A stretch of 64,000 nucleotides of DNA from JAAUTT01 sp038213375 (GTDB taxonomy: Bacteria; Bacteroidota; Bacteroidia; Bacteroidales; JAAUTT01). The notes beneath the pieces are model-generated. The model made no database searches, was not told the origin of the DNA, and saw only the letters and a program-made list of their open reading frames with translations. Location of the stretch: contig JBBQTB010000013.1 of assembly GCA_038213375.1 (NCBI GenBank), positions 62,001 to 126,000 on the forward strand, read 5' to 3'. Shown one piece after another: positions 61,064-64,000 of this stretch (position 1 is the first letter of the stretch; each line of letters begins with the position of its first letter). The position numbers were made by a program, and so were the translations under genes.

Positions 61064-64000
61064 TTAATCCTCTTTTACAACTTCAACCCACTTTCCGGGA
61101 GTAAATGCATTTACACCGGGCTCATACATTGCTTCACTCAATGTGCCGGGTAGATAGTACTTTCCAACATATGAGGCATTTAATCTAAATTTAAACCTTT
61201 TTGTTGCCCCATTTGCCAAATCGAAGAAAGTTAGTACGCGATCGTCCCGAACATCCTGATAAGTAAAATTATTAGTTTCCTTAACATCAGCACCTTCATT
61301 ATCCATGCGAGAATTTGCAATTTCCCATCCTGAGGGAAATACCTGATTTAAAGCCAAATTTGTAAGACCTCCATTTACATAATTATTTCGCACAGTTACT
61401 TCAGCAATAAAATCGGTGCCTTGCTTCAATCTGGAAATATCGAGGGCACTACCATCAGAATTCTTAAATGAAATGGCAACTTTTAAATTATTTTCAAAGC
61501 CTAATGCAGGTCCAACCTCTGGAATACCTTCAGTTACAACACGAACAAACAACGTACCTTTCCCGTTATTTGAAACCGATATTTTTTCATTTCCTTTATT
61601 TTTGGCTTCAAGCTTAATTTGTGAAACCGGAAGTCGTGTTTCAATTTTAACTGATGATTTGCCAGCAGCCGCATAAGTGCATTTTATATCGCGTGAAGAT
61701 TTTTCAGATTCAAGAAATTTAGAAATAGCCAACAAACTATAAGCGGTAGTTTGAGTACTCATCCACTGATTACTGCCTAAGGATGCCGAGACTTTTTTTA
61801 CCCAAGTAAATGCAGTTGTTTTATCTTGCAATAATGTGAGCGTTTCAAGCATCATAGCTCCATCGCGCTCAATAGAACCAAAAGTTGAATTAAACCTCGC
61901 GTATGATTTGATTTCAGAACCCGATTTTTGGATAAGTTCTTTGCCGATATCAGTCTGTCCAGCCAGAGCGTAAGCTGCAGCTAACCGCCAAACAGCAGAA
62001 ACTGAAAGGCCTGTCAATTCTTTCATGCGGTTCATAGCGCCCATTTCGGGTTCTTTGGCCAAGGCTAGAGTATACAATCGATATGCCTGATTTAGTTCCG
62101 AATCATATCTGTCATATTCATAAGTAACAGTTTTTGGAAGATTCCAGTTGCGGGCTCCCTTCTTCTGAAATTTTATCCAGTTCTTTTTAAATCCTGAGGG
62201 TAAACTGTATCCCTTAGTTTCGGCTTCCACCATAAAATGACCCGCATATGAAGTGCCCCATTCATTGGCATAGGCCGCACCAGGCCAATAACCAATTCCG
62301 CCATCGGAAGTTACCATTGAATTTATACGTTCGATAGCTGCATTGATGTTAGTTTCACGGCGCTTTTTTGTCATGTCATCAAGTTCAATAAACTTATCAA
62401 GGTATAATTGTGGAAAAACACCAGAAGTAGTTTGTTCCACACAACCATATGGATATTCGAGCAAATACCTGATACGTCCGCTTAAATCAATTGGAGGTAT
62501 TGATGAAATTTCCAACGTAGCTTTATTTGTTCCCGGCATACCAATTAAATTATAAGCAAGCTCGGCAGATTTACCTTCTTCCAAAATTGATTCTACAAAT
62601 TGAACAATTTTGGAATTCGGGTTGCGAACATTGATTTCTATATCGTATTCCGACTTATCATTTCCGCTGCGAGCAACTACTTTTATGCTGCCCACGCCTT
62701 CACGAGACGCAACTTTGAGTTTAAACGCCACATCGAATTCCCCTGGTTCTTTTACCGATATTGACTTAGATTTAGTGTCAATTACCTGAAAAAATTCGTT
62801 TCCAACAATTTCAACTGTAACATTTTTTATCCGCTTCTCCATAGCAAAAACGGAAACAGGCAAAGCTACCTCTTCACCCGGGCCAACCACTCGTGGCAAT
62901 GTGGCCAGAACCATTAAAGGCATACGAACCGGAACTGATTTTTCGGTACTTCCGAAAGCATTACCATTACCAGCAATAACCATAACCCTTACTGATCCAA
63001 CGTACTGCGGTAATTTAATTTCGTGCTTATTAGTTCCAGATTTTAAGGTAAAAGGACCTATCACTTTAACAATAGGTTTAAACCTATTTGCCTTTTGCCC
63101 TGCTCCACCTTTGAGATTCTCATCTCCGCCAATTGCAAACAATTGCTCCAATTTTCCTCCAAACGCGCCCATTACATAATCGTAAAGATCCCATGTTTTT
63201 ACCCCCAAAGCTTCGCGACCGTAAAAAGCTGACCATGGTTCAGGAGTTTTGAAACGGGTTAAATCAAGAAGTCCCTCATCCACAATTGCAAGGGTATAAG
63301 TCATTTGTTTGTTATTCTTTTCACTTACTTTAATAACAGTAGGTTTTTCGGGCTCCATCACATCGGTCATAGATATTACCGGACTTAAATGAGAAGCAGG
63401 ATCTTCGACAGTTACAGGCAACACTCCATACAATCGAATAGGTAAATCATTTACTGACTGTGCATGGGGTTGAATAAGTGAAACATGAATAAATACATTG
63501 GGGGTCATTTTCTGGGTAACCTCAAAAGTTGCTTTTGTTTCTTTTTGAGCGGTTTCAACCCAAAAAGCTTTTACAATTTCCGAACCAGTTTCAAGAGAAA
63601 CCAGAATTCGTCCACCTGCTGAGGAAGGAACAGTTATTGTAGCTTTGTCGCCAACTTTAAAAGTTTTTTTATCGACACTAAAACTTAACATTGTAGCCCC
63701 CTTGGCATCACCCTTATCGGCACGACCGCGCCATCCCGGCCAGTCGAAATAAACCAATTTTCCGGTACTATGTCCACTTTCAGGGTCAGTTACCCGAACG
63801 AGATAGCGTCCCCAGTTTGGATAATTGAGTCGGAAGTTAACTTTTGCTTTACCATTTTCAGTTTTAATTGTTTTTGAATATACTGGGCTGGCATATGTGT
63901 TTGTTGCAAAGTTGGCAAAGTCGTTAGAATTGGAATCCCACCACCAGCGCCATTCCATTTTAAAAATTTTAAACTCTAAGTTAGATCGATTAAGAGGTTT
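61064..64000 (-). CDS. Bacterial alpha-2-macroglobulin, C-terminal part (5' end outside window)
   Basis: The frame is open to the right edge of the window, so at least the first several hundred residues are missing; about 978 remain. The visible part starts in the region before the bait (WRWWWDSN) and contains the MG domains, the thioester site CVEQ (codons at 62432-62443, in YPYGCVEQTTSG) and the following all-helical thioester domain. The thioester would trap attacking proteases covalently. It is exported to the periplasm in relatives. It pairs with pbpC downstream, which is thought to repair the wall while the macroglobulin inhibits intruding proteases. Confidence 0.9.
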   Translation of the reverse strand, partial: KPLNRSNLEFKIFKMEWRWWWDSNSNDFANFATNTYASPVYSKTIKTENGKAKVNFRLNYPNWGRYLVRVTDPESGHSTGKLVYFDWPGWRGRADKGDAKGATMLSFSVDKKTFKVGDKATITVPSSAGGRILVSLETGSEIVKAFWVETAQKETKATFEVTQKMTPNVFIHVSLIQPHAQSVNDLPIRLYGVLPVTVEDPASHLSPVISMTDVMEPEKPTVIKVSEKNNKQMTYTLAIVDEGLLDLTRFKTPEPWSAFYGREALGVKTWDLYDYVMGAFGGKLEQLFAIGGDENLKGGAGQKANRFKPIVKVIGPFTLKSGTNKHEIKLPQYVGSVRVMVIAGNGNAFGSTEKSVPVRMPLMVLATLPRVVGPGEEVALPVSVFAMEKRIKNVTVEIVGNEFFQVIDTKSKSISVKEPGEFDVAFKLKVASREGVGSIKVVARSGNDKSEYDIEINVRNPNSKIVQFVESILEEGKSAELAYNLIGMPGTNKATLEISSIPPIDLSGRIRYLLEYPYGCVEQTTSGVFPQLYLDKFIELDDMTKKRRETNINAAIERINSMVTSDGGIGYWPGAAYANEWGTSYAGHFMVEAETKGYSLPSGFKKNWIKFQKKGARNWNLPKTVTYEYDRYDSELNQAYRLYTLALAKEPEMGAMNRMKELTGLSVSAVWRLAAAYALAGQTDIGKELIQKSGSEIKSYARFNSTFGSIERDGAMMLETLTLLQDKTTAFTWVKKVSASLGSNQWMSTQTTAYSLLAISKFLESEKSSRDIKCTYAAAGKSSVKIETRLPVSQIKLEAKNKGNEKISVSNNGKGTLFVRVVTEGIPEVGPALGFENNLKVAISFKNSDGSALDISRLKQGTDFIAEVTVRNNYVNGGLTNLALNQVFPSGWEIANSRMDNEGADVKETNNFTYQDVRDDRVLTFFDLANGATKRFKFRLNASYVGKYYLPGTLSEAMYEPGVNAFTPGKWVEVVKED

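Noticed and set aside
1..64000. CRISPR array or intact insertion sequence
   Set aside because: No regularly spaced repeats, no transposase and no paired terminal repeats were seen.

Overview
The window is an AT-rich chromosomal segment from a member of the phylum Bacteroidota. The evidence is promoters of the TTTG-N19/20-TAnnTTTG type, an acylornithine carbamoyltransferase arginine pathway, the DUF4271-hemD-rnpA-yidD order, PspC/PadR operons, a PorT-like barrel and a bacteroidotal zeaxanthin cluster. Order and genus cannot be fixed from the sequence alone. Carotenoid and arsenic genes suggest a free-living rather than gut organism (inference). There is one tRNA gene and no rRNA, CRISPR array or intact insertion sequence.

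Layout. 1-2.9 kb: end of an arginine operon (acylornithine carbamoyltransferase, acylcitrulline deacetylase, argH). 3-6.1 kb: a secreted YhcH-like protein, a UMF1-type transporter and an exbB-exbD pair. 6.4-9.7 kb: carB. 9.8-11.4 kb: arsR-arsC-arsM without an efflux pump. 11.5-19.5 kb: a seven-gene NAD operon, nrtR-pncB-nicotinamidase-vWA-PP2C-kinase-nadE. 19.7-21.1 kb: a spondin-type secreted protein, then a gene-poor kilobase and tRNA-Gln. 22.2-25.4 kb: a PadR/PspC envelope operon with a palindromic operator. 25.4-28.3 kb: DUF2797, xth, rsgA. 28.4-37.1 kb: hybrid kinase, U32 peptidase/TrhP, sensor kinase, AsmA-like protein, pepE. 37.4-41.6 kb: a ThiF-like protein, outer-membrane barrel, ankyrin-phosphatase fusion and receiver protein. 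41.6-45.6 kb: carotenoid operon crtI-crtB-unknown-crtZ-lycopene cyclase. 45.7-49.2 kb: two M16 peptidases, the first interrupted by one in-frame TAG. 49.2-50.9 kb: ECF sigma factor and putative anti-sigma factor. 51.6-57.7 kb: TPR hybrid kinase, MazG-like protein, DUF4271, hemD, rnpA, yidD. 57.8-64 kb: EamA transporter and the pbpC/alpha-2-macroglobulin pair.

The most unusual locus is 11.65-19.45 kb. Two copies of the palindrome TGCGTAA-N3-TTACGCA flank and cover a textbook bacteroidotal promoter in front of a Nudix-type regulator (NrtR). The operon then carries three of the four steps from nicotinamide to NAD. Between the nicotinamidase and the NAD synthetase, without a break, lie a vWA protein, a PP2C phosphatase and an atypical protein kinase. 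That is the composition of the TerY-P signalling triad described by Aravind and colleagues. The arrangement predicts a phosphorylation switch that is co-expressed with, and perhaps acts on or responds to, NAD supply.
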